From the NCBI RefSeq assembly GCF_001648355.1, contig NZ_LXSL01000028.1, positions 248,001-312,000 on the forward strand: DNA of 64,000 bases. The letters are read 5' to 3'. Made by a program: the position numbers and the translations under genes. The notes under the pieces are model-generated. The model had not been told where the DNA came from. It made no database searches and was given only the letters and a program-made list of their open reading frames with translations. This document shows, piece after piece, positions 51,198-60,887 of this stretch (position 1 is the first letter of the stretch; each line of letters begins with the position of its first letter). The DNA is from Eikenella longinqua (GTDB lineage: Bacteria > Pseudomonadota > Gammaproteobacteria > Burkholderiales > Neisseriaceae).

Positions 51198-52664
51198 TCA
51201 GCGCACGTGGTAGTTCGGCGCTTCTTTGGTAATCTGCACATCGTGCACGTGCGATTCGCTCATGCCGGCGGCGGTGATTTCCACAAACTCGGCTTTTTCG
51301 TGCATTTCGGCAATGCTGGCGCAGCCGAGGTAGCCCATGCTGGAGCGCAGGCCGCCCACCAGCTGGTGAATAATATTCACAATCGGGCCTTTATACGGCA
51401 CGCGGCCTTCAATGCCTTCTGGCACGTATTTGTCGGCGCTGTCTTGCTTGTCTTGGAAATAACGGTCGGAAGAGCCCTGGCTCATCGCGCCCAGCGAGCC
51501 CATGCCGCGGTAGGATTTGTAAGAACGGCCCTGATAGAGCTCGATTTCGCCCGGCGCTTCGTCGGTGCCGGCAAACATGCCGCCCAGCATCACGGTGGAG
51601 GCGCCGGCAGCCAAGGCTTTGGCCACGTCGCCGGAGAAGCGGATGCCGCCGTCGGCAATCAGCGGCACGCCGGTGCCCTTCAGCGCTTCGGCCACATTAT
51701 GGATTGCCGTCAGCTGCGGCACACCCACGCCGGCCACGATGCGGGTGGTGCAGATCGAGCCCGGGCCGATGCCCACTTTCACCGCGTCTGCCCCGGCCGC
51801 CACTAAATCGCGCGCTGCCTGCGCGGTGGCAATGTTGCCGCCGATTACCTGCACCTGCGGGAAGTGCTCCTTCACCCATTTAACGCGGTCCAACACACCC
51901 TGGCTGTGGCCGTGCGCGGTGTCCACCACCACCACGTCCACCCCGGCGGCCACCAAAGCGGCCACGCGCTCGTCGGTTTCCGGGCCCACGCCCACCGCCG
52001 CGCCCACGCGCAAACGGCCGTCGTTATCTTTGTTGGCACGCGGAAACTCGGTGGTTTTCAAAATATCGCGCACGGTAATCAGCCCTTTGAGCTCATCTTG
52101 CGCGTTCACAACCAAAACGCGCTCGACCTTATGCTGATGCATGAGTTCGCGCGCGTCTTCAATGCTGGTGCCCTCCGGCACGGTAACCAGTTGCGATCTG
52201 GGCGTCATGATGGCAGACACCGGCTGGTCGAGGCGGGTTTCAAAGCGCAAATCGCGGTTGGTGACCAAGCCCACCAGTTTGCCGTTTTCCACCACCGGCA
52301 GGCCGGACATCTGGCGCTTGCGTTGCGCCCGCATTTCCAAAAGCTGGCCGATCAGCATATCCGGCGCAATCGTTACCGGGTCTTTCACCACGCCGCTTTC
52401 GTGGCGCTTCACTTTGGCCACAGCCTCGGCCTGGCGCTTGATGCTCATGTTCTTGTGGATGATGCCGATGCCGCCTTCCTGCGCCATGGAAATGGCCAGG
52501 CGCGCCTCGGTAACGGTATCCATGGCGGCGGAAATCAGCGGCAGGTTCAGGGAGATATTGCGGGTGAGCTGCGTTTGCAGGGAGACGTGCTTGGGTAGCA
52601 CTTGGGAATGGGCGGGAACAAGCAATACATCATCAAAGGTGTAGGCTTTTTCAACGATTCGCAT
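51198..52664 (-). CDS. guaB: inosine-5'-monophosphate dehydrogenase
   Basis: 488 residues, a TIM-barrel enzyme that converts IMP to XMP, the first step to GMP. N-terminal FDDVLLVPAHSQVLP, two CBS domains inserted at about 90-205, catalytic-loop cysteine in GPGSICTTRIVAGVG near residue 304, and flap region YRGMGSLGAM. Divergent from the DUF4124-like gene. Confidence 0.96.
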   Translation of the reverse strand: MRIVEKAYTFDDVLLVPAHSQVLPKHVSLQTQLTRNISLNLPLISAAMDTVTEARLAISMAQEGGIGIIHKNMSIKRQAEAVAKVKRHESGVVKDPVTIAPDMLIGQLLEMRAQRKRQMSGLPVVENGKLVGLVTNRDLRFETRLDQPVSAIMTPRSQLVTVPEGTSIEDARELMHQHKVERVLVVNAQDELKGLITVRDILKTTEFPRANKDNDGRLRVGAAVGVGPETDERVAALVAAGVDVVVVDTAHGHSQGVLDRVKWVKEHFPQVQVIGGNIATAQAARDLVAAGADAVKVGIGPGSICTTRIVAGVGVPQLTAIHNVAEALKGTGVPLIADGGIRFSGDVAKALAAGASTVMLGGMFAGTDEAPGEIELYQGRSYKSYRGMGSLGAMSQGSSDRYFQDKQDSADKYVPEGIEGRVPYKGPIVNIIHQLVGGLRSSMGYLGCASIAEMHEKAEFVEITAAGMSESHVHDVQITKEAPNYHVR

Positions 52665-52832
52665 GATTATAAACCTTCTCGTCGGTTGCTAATAATGCGG
52701 CGGCATTGTAGCAAATTTGCCGGCATTTAGTAAGCACCCCCGCCACAAACCCGCTCCAAGCATGACAGGCCGATATTATTTGAAGTACAATGAAACCGAT
52801 TGTGTAACCATACTCAACGGGAAGACTTCCAA

Positions 52833-53303
52833 ATGAATAAAAAACTCTCTCTTTTGGCTGCCTGCGCGGCCGCGATGCTGTTTTCAGGTAGCCTGATGGC
52901 CGAAGACGTGTATGAATGGAAATCCGGCCGCGTTTCCACCTATTCCGACGTGCCGAAAAACCTCACCCCGGCCACCAGCAACATTGTGAACGTGCGCACG
53001 CAAACCTCCCGCCCCGCCGCCGCTCCGGTGAGCCAGCAGCAAAACCAGCTGCCGCAGATTCAAAACAATAACGGCGAAATTTCCGCCGCCGATTTGCAAG
53101 CCATGGCCAACCAACGTCAGATGGAAGAAAACAAAGCCACTGAAGAAGCCAACCGCAAAGTGCAAGAGCAAAACGAAGCTGCCCGTGCCAGCAACTGCAA
53201 CGTGGCGCGCATCAACCTGCAACACGCGCAAACCGCCCGCATCCAAAACCGCGAGCAGCTGATTCAGCAATACCAAAGCAACGTCAACCAATACTGCAAC
53301 TAA
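52833..53303 (+). CDS. secreted DUF4124-like protein
   Basis: 156 residues with a signal peptide (MNKKLSLLAACAAAMLFSGSLMA), whose FSGSLM codons are an uptake sequence. The mature part begins DVYEWKSGRVSTYSDVPKN, like the DUF4124 N-terminal domain, followed by a long Gln/Asn-rich helical, probably coiled-coil region with two cysteines near the end (NCNVARIN and NQYCN). Periplasmic. Function unknown. Confidence 0.8.
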   Translation: MNKKLSLLAACAAAMLFSGSLMAEDVYEWKSGRVSTYSDVPKNLTPATSNIVNVRTQTSRPAAAPVSQQQNQLPQIQNNNGEISAADLQAMANQRQMEENKATEEANRKVQEQNEAARASNCNVARINLQHAQTARIQNREQLIQQYQSNVNQYCN

Positions 53304-53378
53304 CGGTTGAACCAAACTCCCGGCTTCGATTCAGCCGGCCGTTTCGGTCTGCCGCAACATTCCCGACCCCATCCGGCC

Positions 53379-55208
53379 ATGTCTGATTTCGATCCGAACA
53401 CCATACTCGGCAACCTGCCCAACCTGCCCGGCGTTTACCGCTTTTTGGACAAGGACGGGCAGGTTTTGTATGTCGGCAAAGCGGTAAACCTCAAACGCCG
53501 CGTGAGCAGCTATTTCCAGAAAAACGACCTCTCCCCGCGCATCGCCCTGATGGTGCGGCAGATTGCCCACATCGAAATCACGGTTACCCGCTCCGAAACC
53601 GAAGCGCTGATTCTGGAAAACAACTTCATCAAAGCCCTGTCGCCCAAATACAATATCCTGTTCCGCGACGACAAATCCTATCCCTATCTGATGCTCACCG
53701 GCCACGCCTTCCCGCAGATGGCCTACTACCGCGGCACCCTAAAAAAGCCCAACCAATACTTCGGCCCCTACCCCAACAGCTACGCCGTGCGCGACAGCAT
53801 CCAGATTCTGCAAAAAGTTTTCCTGCTGCGCACCTGCGAAGACAGCGTGTTCGAACACCGCGACCGCCCCTGCCTGCTCTACCAAATCAAACGCTGCTCC
53901 GCCCCCTGCGTCGGCCACATCTCGCAGGAAGACTACCGCACCAGCGTCGAGCAAGCCGTTACCTTCCTCAACGGCAAAGCCGACAGCCTGCTGCACAGCC
54001 TCACCGCCAAAATGCAGCATGCCGCCGAAACGCTCGACTTCGAACACGCCGCCCGCTACCGCGACCAAATCCAAGCCCTCGGCAAAATCCAGAGCCAGCA
54101 GTTTATCGACAGCAACAACCCCAACGCCGCCCACAACATCGACATCCTCGCCCTCGCTGCCGAACAAGGCAGCGTCTGCATCCACTGGGTCAGCATCCGC
54201 AACGGCCGGCGCGTGGGCGAAAAAAGCTTCTTCCCCGACAGCCGACACACCGCGCCCGAAGAAGCCGCCGAATACGGCGAAGCCTTTACCGCCCAGCATT
54301 ACCTCGGCCGCGACAAGCCCGACATCATCATCAGCAACTTCAGGCTACCTGAAAACCTGCAAGCCGCCCTGATAGAAGAACAAGGCAAACAAATCCGCTT
54401 CGTTTTCAAAACCACCGGCGAGCGCCGCGTCTGGCTGCAAATGGCCGAGCAGAACGCCCGGCTCGCCCTCAGCCAGCACCGGCAGCAAAACCAAAACCAG
54501 CAGCAGCGCCTCCAATCCCTGGCCGAACTGCTGCAACTGCCCGCCGCCGAGCTTAACCGCATCGAATGCTTCGACATCAGCCACACCCAAGGCGAAGCCA
54601 CCGTTGCCTCTTGCGTCGTGTATGAAAACGAAAGCATGCGCCCCGACCAATACCGCCGCTACAACATCCACACCGCCCAGCCCGGCGACGACTACGCCGC
54701 CATGCGCGAAGTGCTCACCCGCCGCTATGGCAAACTCGCCGAAGGCAACGACGAAGACGGCAAATGGCCCGATTTGGTGCTCATCGACGGCGGCAAAGGT
54801 CAGGTAAACATGGCACGGCAAGTGTGGCAGGATTTGGGCATCAGCCTGCCCATGGTCGGCATCGCCAAAGGCCCCGAGCGCAAAGCCGGGCTCGAAGAAT
54901 TGATTATTCCCCACTTGGGCACTACCATGCAGCTGCCGCCGCACCACCCCGCCCTGCACCTATTGCAAACCGTGCGCGACGAATCGCACCGCTTCGCCAT
55001 CACCGGCCACCGCCGCAAACGCGGCAAAGCCCGCGTTACCTCCTCGCTGGCCGAAATCCCCGGCGTGGGCGACAAACGCCGCCGCAGCCTGCTCACCCGC
55101 TTCGGCGGCCTGCGCGGCATCCAAGCCGCCAGCATCGACGACCTGGCGCAAACCGAAGGCATCAGCCGCGCCCTCGCCGAAAAAATCTACGATGCCCTGC
55201 ATCACTAA
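53379..55208 (+). CDS. uvrC: UvrABC system protein C
   Basis: 609 residues; dual-incision endonuclease in nucleotide excision repair. Domains: GIY-YIG nuclease (LPGVYRFLDKDGQVLYVGKA, about 17-95), Cys-rich region (CEDSVFEHRDRPCLLYQIKRCSAPC), UVR motif (about 205-240), the RNase H-like C-terminal nuclease (CFDISHTQGEATVASCVV; LVLIDGGKGQV), and helix-hairpin-helix (LAEIPGVGDKRRRSLLTRFGG). ATG 53379 fits the family; the frame is open upstream. An uptake word encodes RLPEN near residue 330. Confidence 0.96.
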   Translation: MSDFDPNTILGNLPNLPGVYRFLDKDGQVLYVGKAVNLKRRVSSYFQKNDLSPRIALMVRQIAHIEITVTRSETEALILENNFIKALSPKYNILFRDDKSYPYLMLTGHAFPQMAYYRGTLKKPNQYFGPYPNSYAVRDSIQILQKVFLLRTCEDSVFEHRDRPCLLYQIKRCSAPCVGHISQEDYRTSVEQAVTFLNGKADSLLHSLTAKMQHAAETLDFEHAARYRDQIQALGKIQSQQFIDSNNPNAAHNIDILALAAEQGSVCIHWVSIRNGRRVGEKSFFPDSRHTAPEEAAEYGEAFTAQHYLGRDKPDIIISNFRLPENLQAALIEEQGKQIRFVFKTTGERRVWLQMAEQNARLALSQHRQQNQNQQQRLQSLAELLQLPAAELNRIECFDISHTQGEATVASCVVYENESMRPDQYRRYNIHTAQPGDDYAAMREVLTRRYGKLAEGNDEDGKWPDLVLIDGGKGQVNMARQVWQDLGISLPMVGIAKGPERKAGLEELIIPHLGTTMQLPPHHPALHLLQTVRDESHRFAITGHRRKRGKARVTSSLAEIPGVGDKRRRSLLTRFGGLRGIQAASIDDLAQTEGISRALAEKIYDALHH

Positions 55209-55229
55209 AACCATAAAAGAGACAACAAA

Positions 55230-55820
55230 ATGCCGTGGAACGTCCCCATCCTGCTCACCTGGTCGCGCATCATCATGATCCCCCTGTTCACCGCCCTGTT
55301 CTACCTGCCGGCGGCCTGGCGGGTGAGCATCCAAACCATCAACTGGTGCGCCGCCGCCCTGTTCGTGCTCGCCGCCGTTACCGACTGGTTCGACGGCTAC
55401 CTCGCCCGCAAATGGCAGCAAACCTCCGATTTCGGCGCCTTCCTCGACCCCGTGGCCGACAAGCTCATGGTGGCCGTGGCCCTCATCCTCTTGGTGAAGC
55501 TCGACCGCACCTGGGCCATCTACGCCATCATCATCATCGGCCGCGAAATCACCATCTCCGCCCTGCGCGAATGGATGGCACAGTTGGGCAAACGCAACAG
55601 CGTGGCCGTGGCCACCATCGGCAAATTCAAAACCGCCGCCCAAATGGTCGCCATCACCCTGCTGCTGCTGGAAAGCTGGCCCGCCCTCGGCCTCGACTTC
55701 CTCTGGCTCGGCAACGCCCTCATGTTTGCCGCCTGCGTGCTCACCCTGTGGTCGATGTTCTACTACCTCAAAATGGCCGCCAAAGAATTCAAACAGCCCC
55801 GCCCGCCCGAGGCAGCCTAA
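55230..55820 (+). CDS. pgsA: CDP-diacylglycerol-glycerol-3-phosphate 3-phosphatidyltransferase
   Basis: 196-residue inner-membrane enzyme making phosphatidylglycerophosphate. Contains the CDP-alcohol phosphotransferase motif, DWFDGYLARKWQQ followed by GAFLDPVADKLM, and four to five membrane helices. 21 bases after uvrC, a common pair. Confidence 0.95.
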   Translation: MPWNVPILLTWSRIIMIPLFTALFYLPAAWRVSIQTINWCAAALFVLAAVTDWFDGYLARKWQQTSDFGAFLDPVADKLMVAVALILLVKLDRTWAIYAIIIIGREITISALREWMAQLGKRNSVAVATIGKFKTAAQMVAITLLLLESWPALGLDFLWLGNALMFAACVLTLWSMFYYLKMAAKEFKQPRPPEAA

Positions 55821-55942
55821 ACACTCCGCGCACGCCGTTCATCCACCGCACCGAAGCCCGCATATTTTTCAGGTAGCCTCCACCCAAACCCAAGCTACCT
55901 GAAACACGACGCACAAGATGAAATTCACAAACATTCCCAACA

Positions 55943-55983
55943 TTTTCAGGTAGCCTTCCACCATGCCAAAGGCTACCTGAAAA
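55943..55983. terminator. inverted DUS pair between pgsA and hemD
   Basis: TTTTCAGGTAGCCTT and AAGGCTACCTGAAAA make a 15-bp stem with an 11-base loop. Another, less regular pair precedes it at about 55867-55904. Confidence 0.5.
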
Positions 55984-56046
55984 CATAAGTTTCAACACAA
56001 TTTCTGTGAGGCCAAAACACCAGCCCACCCAATCTACCCCCCGCCG

Positions 56047-56787
56047 ATGCCTACCCCCGCCCTCCTCCTTATCCGCCCCGCCGCCCGCATTCCCGCCGAC
56101 GCCGCCCTGTGCCGCCGCGCCGGCTGGCAGCCCGTGCCCTTCCCGCTCATCCGCATTGCCGCCGAGCTGGCCGAGCTGCCCGTGCAGATGCGGCAGGCCG
56201 CAGCCGCCGTGTGGGTGAGTCCCGGCGCCGTGGAAACCGCCCTGCCCGCATTTTCAGGTAGCCTTTCGCATTTAACCCGGCCGCAAATCGCCGTGGGCGG
56301 CGGCACCGCCCAAGCCCTGTGGCAGGCCGGCTGCCCGCATATCGTCGTTCCCGACGGCGGCCACGACAGCGAAGCCGTGCTCGGCCTGCCCGTGTGGCGC
56401 ACGCTGAACCGAGGCGCCAACATCCTGATTGTGCGCGGCGCACACGGCCGCAATCTGTTGCCCGAAAGCCTGCGCCAACGCGGTTTTCAGGTAGCCTGCG
56501 CCGATATTTACCAGCGCCTGCCGCTTGAGCCCGATTGGGCGCAATTCCGCGCCGCGCAGCCCGCCGCCGCTTGGATTACTTCCGCCGAACAAGTGCGCCT
56601 GCTGTTTGCCGCCGCGCCCGCAAACCTAACGCAGGCACTGCAATCCTTGCTATACTTCGCCCATCATCCGCGCATCGCCCAAGCCCTGAGCCAGGCCGGC
56701 GCGGCACGCATCCGCCTGCTCGGTTCGGCCGCAGAGCTGGAAAACGCGTTGATTGCCGAACGGCAAAACCTCATTCAGGCTACCTGA
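56047..56787 (+). CDS. hemD: uroporphyrinogen-III synthase
   Basis: 246 residues. Cyclises hydroxymethylbilane to uroporphyrinogen III in haem synthesis. The family is weakly conserved; VWVSPGAVETAL, AVGGGTAQAL, ILIVRGAHGRNLLPESLRQRG and ITSAEQVRLLFAA fit. Two uptake words lie in frame, encoding FSGSL and FQVAC. hemC is not adjacent. Confidence 0.88.
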   Translation: MPTPALLLIRPAARIPADAALCRRAGWQPVPFPLIRIAAELAELPVQMRQAAAAVWVSPGAVETALPAFSGSLSHLTRPQIAVGGGTAQALWQAGCPHIVVPDGGHDSEAVLGLPVWRTLNRGANILIVRGAHGRNLLPESLRQRGFQVACADIYQRLPLEPDWAQFRAAQPAAAWITSAEQVRLLFAAAPANLTQALQSLLYFAHHPRIAQALSQAGAARIRLLGSAAELENALIAERQNLIQAT

Positions 56788-56869
56788 AAACATACAGCGC
56801 ACGCCGCGCCCTATTTTTCAGGTAGCCTCATAAGCCACAGAACAGATTGAACATTAGGAAAGGAATAGC

Positions 56870-58117
56870 ATGAGCCAACCGGAAAACGAAGCCGTACCCG
56901 CCCCCCAGCCGCCCGCTCCCGCCACGCCCCCCGCACCCGTGGTAATCAAATCCGGCAGCAAAGGCTTGGGCTTGTTTGCCCTGGTGCTGGCCGTGCTCGG
57001 CCTCGGCGCCAGCGGCTTTTTGTTCGTGCAGGGGCAAAACCTGCTCAAACGGCAAGAAATGCAGTTCGACCAAAAAATCAGCCAGGCCGCGCTGGGCGAA
57101 TCGCAAAACGCCGCCCTCCTGGCCGACAACAGCCGCAAACTGGAAAGCAGCGAAACCCTCTTCAAGCAGCTGCAAACCGACATGCAAACCCAGCAGGCCG
57201 AAGCCGCCGCCAACAACCGCGCGCTACAAGAATTGCTGAAAACCCGCAGCGACTGGGTGGTGGACGAAGCCGAAGCCGCGCTCAACCTGGCCGGCCAGCA
57301 GCTGATGATTGCCGACAACGTGCCCGCCGCCGTGGCCGTGCTGGAGGGCTTGGATGCCCGCCTGGCGCGCTTCGAACAGCCGCAGCTTCTGCCGCTCAAG
57401 CAGGCGGTGAGCAGCGATTTGGCCAAGCTCAAACAACGCCCCTTCACCGACACCGCCAACGCCGCGCTGCGCTTGAGCCGCCTGGAAGCCGCCGTGGGCG
57501 GGCTGCCGCTCTTGGCCGATTCCAGCCTGCGCCCGCCGCAGGCCGCCGCGCCCGCTGCCGCCGCCCCGAACGCGCCGTGGTGGCGCAATGCCTGGAACCG
57601 CACCGTGAGCGGCCTCAGGGGCATGGTGGAAATCCGCCGCTTAAATAACTCGGATGCCATCCTGATGTCGCCCGAGCAGGCGTTTTACGTGCGCGAAAAC
57701 CTGCGCCTGCATCTGCTCAGCGCCCGCGTGGCCCTGATGCAGCGCCAAAACGATATTTACCAAAACGACTTGGCCACCTCCGAAAACGCCGTGCGCCAAT
57801 ACTTTGATGCCGCCACGCCCGCCGCCCAATCTTGGCTGCGCGAAATCGAGCAGCTCAAAGCCTTGCAGCCGGGCGCCGGCAACGTGGGCGACAGCTTGGC
57901 TGCCAGCCTGAAAGCCATTGCCGACTACCGCCAGCTGCGCCAAGGAGAAAGCATATCCCAGCCTGAAATCGGCGCCGCCGCCTCTCAGCCCGCCGCCGCA
58001 CCGGCTCAAACACCGGCCGTTTCCGCGCCGGCCGCACCGGCCGCACCGGCCACCTCTGCTCCCGCCGCGCCCGCTCCGGCGCAGGCTTCCGCCGCACGCA
58101 GGGGGATTGAATCATGA
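56870..58117 (+). CDS. hemX: HemX family protein
   Basis: 415 residues. An N-terminal Ala/Pro-rich stretch and a single membrane helix (about residues 33-57, LGLFALVLAVLGLGASGFLFV) lead into a periplasmic coiled-coil segment (60-140) and the HemX domain with LLKTRSDWVVDEAEAALNLAGQQL. C-terminal 50 residues are Ala/Pro/Gln-rich. Often listed as uroporphyrinogen methyltransferase, but there is no methyltransferase motif here. Overlaps hemY by four bases. Confidence 0.9.
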   Translation: MSQPENEAVPAPQPPAPATPPAPVVIKSGSKGLGLFALVLAVLGLGASGFLFVQGQNLLKRQEMQFDQKISQAALGESQNAALLADNSRKLESSETLFKQLQTDMQTQQAEAAANNRALQELLKTRSDWVVDEAEAALNLAGQQLMIADNVPAAVAVLEGLDARLARFEQPQLLPLKQAVSSDLAKLKQRPFTDTANAALRLSRLEAAVGGLPLLADSSLRPPQAAAPAAAAPNAPWWRNAWNRTVSGLRGMVEIRRLNNSDAILMSPEQAFYVRENLRLHLLSARVALMQRQNDIYQNDLATSENAVRQYFDAATPAAQSWLREIEQLKALQPGAGNVGDSLAASLKAIADYRQLRQGESISQPEIGAAASQPAAAPAQTPAVSAPAAPAAPATSAPAAPAPAQASAARRGIES

Positions 58118-59334
58118 AAGGGCTGATTTGGATTATCGTACTGTTTGCCGCCGCCGTCGGCCTCACCATCGCGGCGCAGCATTACAGCGGCAATGTGTAT
58201 ATCACCGTAGATCAAACCCAATCCATGCTGGTGGTAAACCTGCATCTGTTTGTGGGCGCGATGCTGCTGTTCGTGGTGCTGCTGTATCTGCTGCTGCGCC
58301 TCGTGGCCGGTTTCATCAGCATTCCCGGCCGCCTGCGCCGCTTCGGCCGCAGCCGCCAGGCGCACCACGCCGAAACCGCGCTCAACAAAGCCGGCTTGGC
58401 TTTCTTTGAAGGCAAGTTCCAACACGCCGAGCAGGAAGCCGCCAAAGTGCTGGAAAACAAACAGGCCGGCCACAACCGCACGCTGGCCCTGATGCTGGCC
58501 GTGCACAGCGCCGACCAAATGGGCGACGATGCCAAACGCGAAGGCTACCTGAAAGAAATCGCCCAGCTGCCGCACAAAGCCCAGCTCTCGCGCTATCTCC
58601 TGGAAGCCGAATCTGCGCTCAACCGGCAGGATTACCCCGCCGCCGAAGAAGCCCTGGCCGCCGCCGGCGCCATCAACCCCAAGCTCACCCGCTTGGTGCG
58701 CCTGCAACTGCGCTATATGTTTGAGCAAAACAACCCGATGGAAGTGCTCGACCGCGTGGCCAAGCTGGAAAAGGCCGCCGCCCTCAATGCTGCCGAAGCC
58801 GCGCAATACCGCGAATGGGCCTACCGCGAACTCCTCGCGCTCGCCGCCGACTATCCCGCGCTCAAAGCCTGCCTCGGCCGCATTCCCAAAGACATACAAC
58901 AAGGCGAGCTGTGTGTGCCGATTGCCGAAAAATTCCTGCAAATCGGCCAATATCCGCGCACCGTAAAATGGGTGAAAACCCACTACCCGAACACCCGCAA
59001 CGCCCGGCTGCTGCCGCCCATGATCGAAGCCGCCCGCTACCTGAGCGCGCGCGAACAGCAGAAAATCATGGACACCGTGGAAGCCTGGCTGCGCGAATCC
59101 CCGCAAGACGCGCAACTGCTGCTGCACCTCGGCCAAATGGCCTACGCCAAACAACTGTGGGGCAAGGCACAAAGCTATCTGGAAGCCAGCATCCACGCCC
59201 AAGCCAGCCCTCAGGCGCGGCTAGTGCTGGCCAAAGTGCTCGACGAAATGGAAAAGCCGCAGCAGGCCGAAGAGCAGCGCCAGCTGGTGTTGGCCGAAAT
59301 CACGCCGGAAGACGACGAAAGCGCCGCCGAATAG
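58114..59334 (+). CDS. hemY: HemY protein
   Basis: 406 residues. Two N-terminal membrane helices (about 1-22 and 43-66) followed by the HemY_N segment and tetratricopeptide-type helical repeats. Associated with late protohaem synthesis; mechanism unclear. An uptake word encodes EGYLKE. ATG overlaps the hemX stop (ATGA). Confidence 0.92.
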   Translation: MKGLIWIIVLFAAAVGLTIAAQHYSGNVYITVDQTQSMLVVNLHLFVGAMLLFVVLLYLLLRLVAGFISIPGRLRRFGRSRQAHHAETALNKAGLAFFEGKFQHAEQEAAKVLENKQAGHNRTLALMLAVHSADQMGDDAKREGYLKEIAQLPHKAQLSRYLLEAESALNRQDYPAAEEALAAAGAINPKLTRLVRLQLRYMFEQNNPMEVLDRVAKLEKAAALNAAEAAQYREWAYRELLALAADYPALKACLGRIPKDIQQGELCVPIAEKFLQIGQYPRTVKWVKTHYPNTRNARLLPPMIEAARYLSAREQQKIMDTVEAWLRESPQDAQLLLHLGQMAYAKQLWGKAQSYLEASIHAQASPQARLVLAKVLDEMEKPQQAEEQRQLVLAEITPEDDESAAE

Positions 59335-59345
59335 GCCGTTTCCTG

Positions 59346-59452
59346 TATAGCGAACCAAATTGGCTTTCGATACCAGGCAGCGAGCCGCAGACAGTACAAG
59401 AGTACGGCAAGGCGAGCTAACGCTGTAGCGAAAGTTAAGTTGCTTCGCTATA
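59346..59452. mobile_element. Correia-like palindromic element, copy 4
   Basis: 107 bp, TATAGCGAACC to TTCGCTATA, same orientation as copy 1 and differing from it at few positions. It begins 12 bases after the hemY stop codon. Confidence 0.8.
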
Positions 59453-59752
59453 TCATCCAGCAATGCGGGGCTGCCTGTTTTCAGGTAGCCCCAAATCCGG
59501 CCCAACCCGCAACCAAGGCTACCTGAAACGGATATCGCAAGTTTTCAGGTAGCCTTTCCTTGTTTGAAAGCAAACATTCACACCGCAATATTTCGAGCAG
59601 GATTTTTGCAAACAACAGCACAAGCGCCCCAAAAACCGGCCGCACCCCTTTAGAATTTCCAAATATAGTTGTATGATTCACTTCCCGAAGATAAGGGAAC
59701 CCATTGCATTATTGCCAAAATACAACCCAACTTTTACTAGGAGACTGATATC
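59453..59752. other. intergenic region before the solute-binding lipoprotein
   Basis: No gene found. Two uptake words lie in an inverted pair (59515-59556). A possible -10 TATGAT around 59672 in TTGTATGATTCAC may belong to the next gene, whose ribosome site (GGAG) is about nine bases before its ATG. Confidence 0.5.
59515..59556. terminator. inverted DUS pair in the hemY-lipoprotein gap
   Basis: AAGGCTACCTGAAAC and GTTTTCAGGTAGCCTT form a 15-bp stem with an 11-base loop. It lies about 180 bases after hemY. Confidence 0.45.
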
Positions 59753-60592
59753 ATGAACATGAAAAAATGGCTGGCCACCGCCCTGGCCTGCTCCGCCATG
59801 GCCTTGAGCGGCTGCGGCAATTCCGGCAGCACCCAGCAGGCCTCGCAGCCCGCAGCCGGCTCCGACGCCGCCGCCAGCACCGCTTCCGCCCCGGCCGAAG
59901 GCAAAGTGCTGCGCGTGGCCACCAACGCCGAATTCGCCCCCTTCGAATTCAAAAACGCCGACGGCTCCGTGAGCGGCTTCGATGTGGATTTGATTAACGC
60001 CATCGCCAAAGAAGCCGGCTACCGAGTGGAATTCAAAGACCAATCTTGGGACAGCCTGTTCAACAGCCTGCGCAACGGCGATGCCGACATCGTAGTAGCC
60101 GCCGTAACCATCACCCCCGAGCGCGAGCAAACCATGCTCTTCACCGAGCCCTACTTCGAAATCACCCAAGTGGTGGCCGTGCCCGAAGGCAAACAGGTGG
60201 CTTCCGTTGAAGACCTGAAAAACCTCAACCGCGTCGGCGTGGTAACCGGCAACACCGGCGACTTGGCCGCCTCCAAAATCCTCGGCGCCACCAACCCCAA
60301 AGTAACCCGCTTCGAAACCCTGCCCCTCTTGCTCAAAGAACTGCAAAACGGCGGCGTGGACGCAGCCGTGAGTGACAGCTCCGTGGTGATGGAATTCATC
60401 AAACACAACGGCGATAAAGGCTTCACCATGATCAAAGTGCCCGATTTCGAAGCCGAACACTACGGCATCGCCCTGCGTAAAGAAGACACCGAGCTGCGCG
60501 ACACGCTCAACAAAGCCCTGGCCGCCATCCGCGCCAACGGCGAATACGACCGCATCCACCAGCAATACTTCGGCACCGCCGCCGCCAAATAA
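59753..60592 (+). CDS. amino acid ABC transporter substrate-binding lipoprotein
   Basis: 279 residues. Signal peptide with lipobox LSGC, so lipid-anchored in the periplasm. The mature part is a class 3 solute-binding domain (LRVATNAEFAPFEFKNADGSVSGFDVDLINAIAKEAG), as in receptors for polar amino acids or cystine. No permease or ATPase gene is adjacent; they must be encoded elsewhere. Followed by an intrinsic terminator. Ligand not determinable here. Confidence 0.92.
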   Translation: MNMKKWLATALACSAMALSGCGNSGSTQQASQPAAGSDAAASTASAPAEGKVLRVATNAEFAPFEFKNADGSVSGFDVDLINAIAKEAGYRVEFKDQSWDSLFNSLRNGDADIVVAAVTITPEREQTMLFTEPYFEITQVVAVPEGKQVASVEDLKNLNRVGVVTGNTGDLAASKILGATNPKVTRFETLPLLLKELQNGGVDAAVSDSSVVMEFIKHNGDKGFTMIKVPDFEAEHYGIALRKEDTELRDTLNKALAAIRANGEYDRIHQQYFGTAAAK

Positions 60593-60611
60593 CCGGCTCC
60601 GCGTGTTCCGC

Positions 60612-60640
60612 AAACTGCCTGCCCCGCGCAGGCAGTTTTT
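60612..60640 (+). terminator. terminator of the substrate-binding gene
   Basis: AAACTGCCTGC, loop CCCGC, GCAGGCAGTTT followed by T residues, 20 bases after the stop. Perfect 11-bp stem; independent of the uptake sequence. Confidence 0.8.
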
Positions 60641-60682
60641 CGTGCGCCAGCCAGGCTACCTGAAAACAGCCAACTCAATTGA

Positions 60683-60788
60683 TATAGCTGACTCACTATA
60701 AATCGATACAAGGCAGCGAGCCGCAGATAGTACAGTAGTACAGCAAGGCGAGCTAACGCTGTAGCGATTTAAAAGGGAGTTAGCTATA
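60683..60788. mobile_element. Correia-like palindromic element, copy 5 (variant ends)
   Basis: 106 bp with ends TATAGCTGACTC and GGGAGTTAGCTATA, different from the TATAGCGAA ends of copies 1-4, but the internal core (GGCAGCGAGCCGCAGATAG, GGCGAGCTAACGCTGTAG) is the same. Confidence 0.78.
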
Positions 60789-60852
60789 CGGTTTTCAGGT
60801 AGCCTCTTGCCCCCGGCTGGGCAAAGCCACACCGCCTGCAATAAATTCAGTG

Positions 60853-60879
60853 TTGGAGCACCAAACCTTAGAGTATAAT
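60853..60879 (+). promoter_or_regulatory. candidate nrdR promoter
   Basis: A perfect TATAAT (60874-60879) with TTGGAG 15 bases upstream (or TGTTGG 17 bases upstream). Transcription would start near 60886, just before copy 6 of the Correia-like element, which would then form much of the nrdR leader. Confidence 0.4.
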
Positions 60880-60887
60880 TCCAAACC

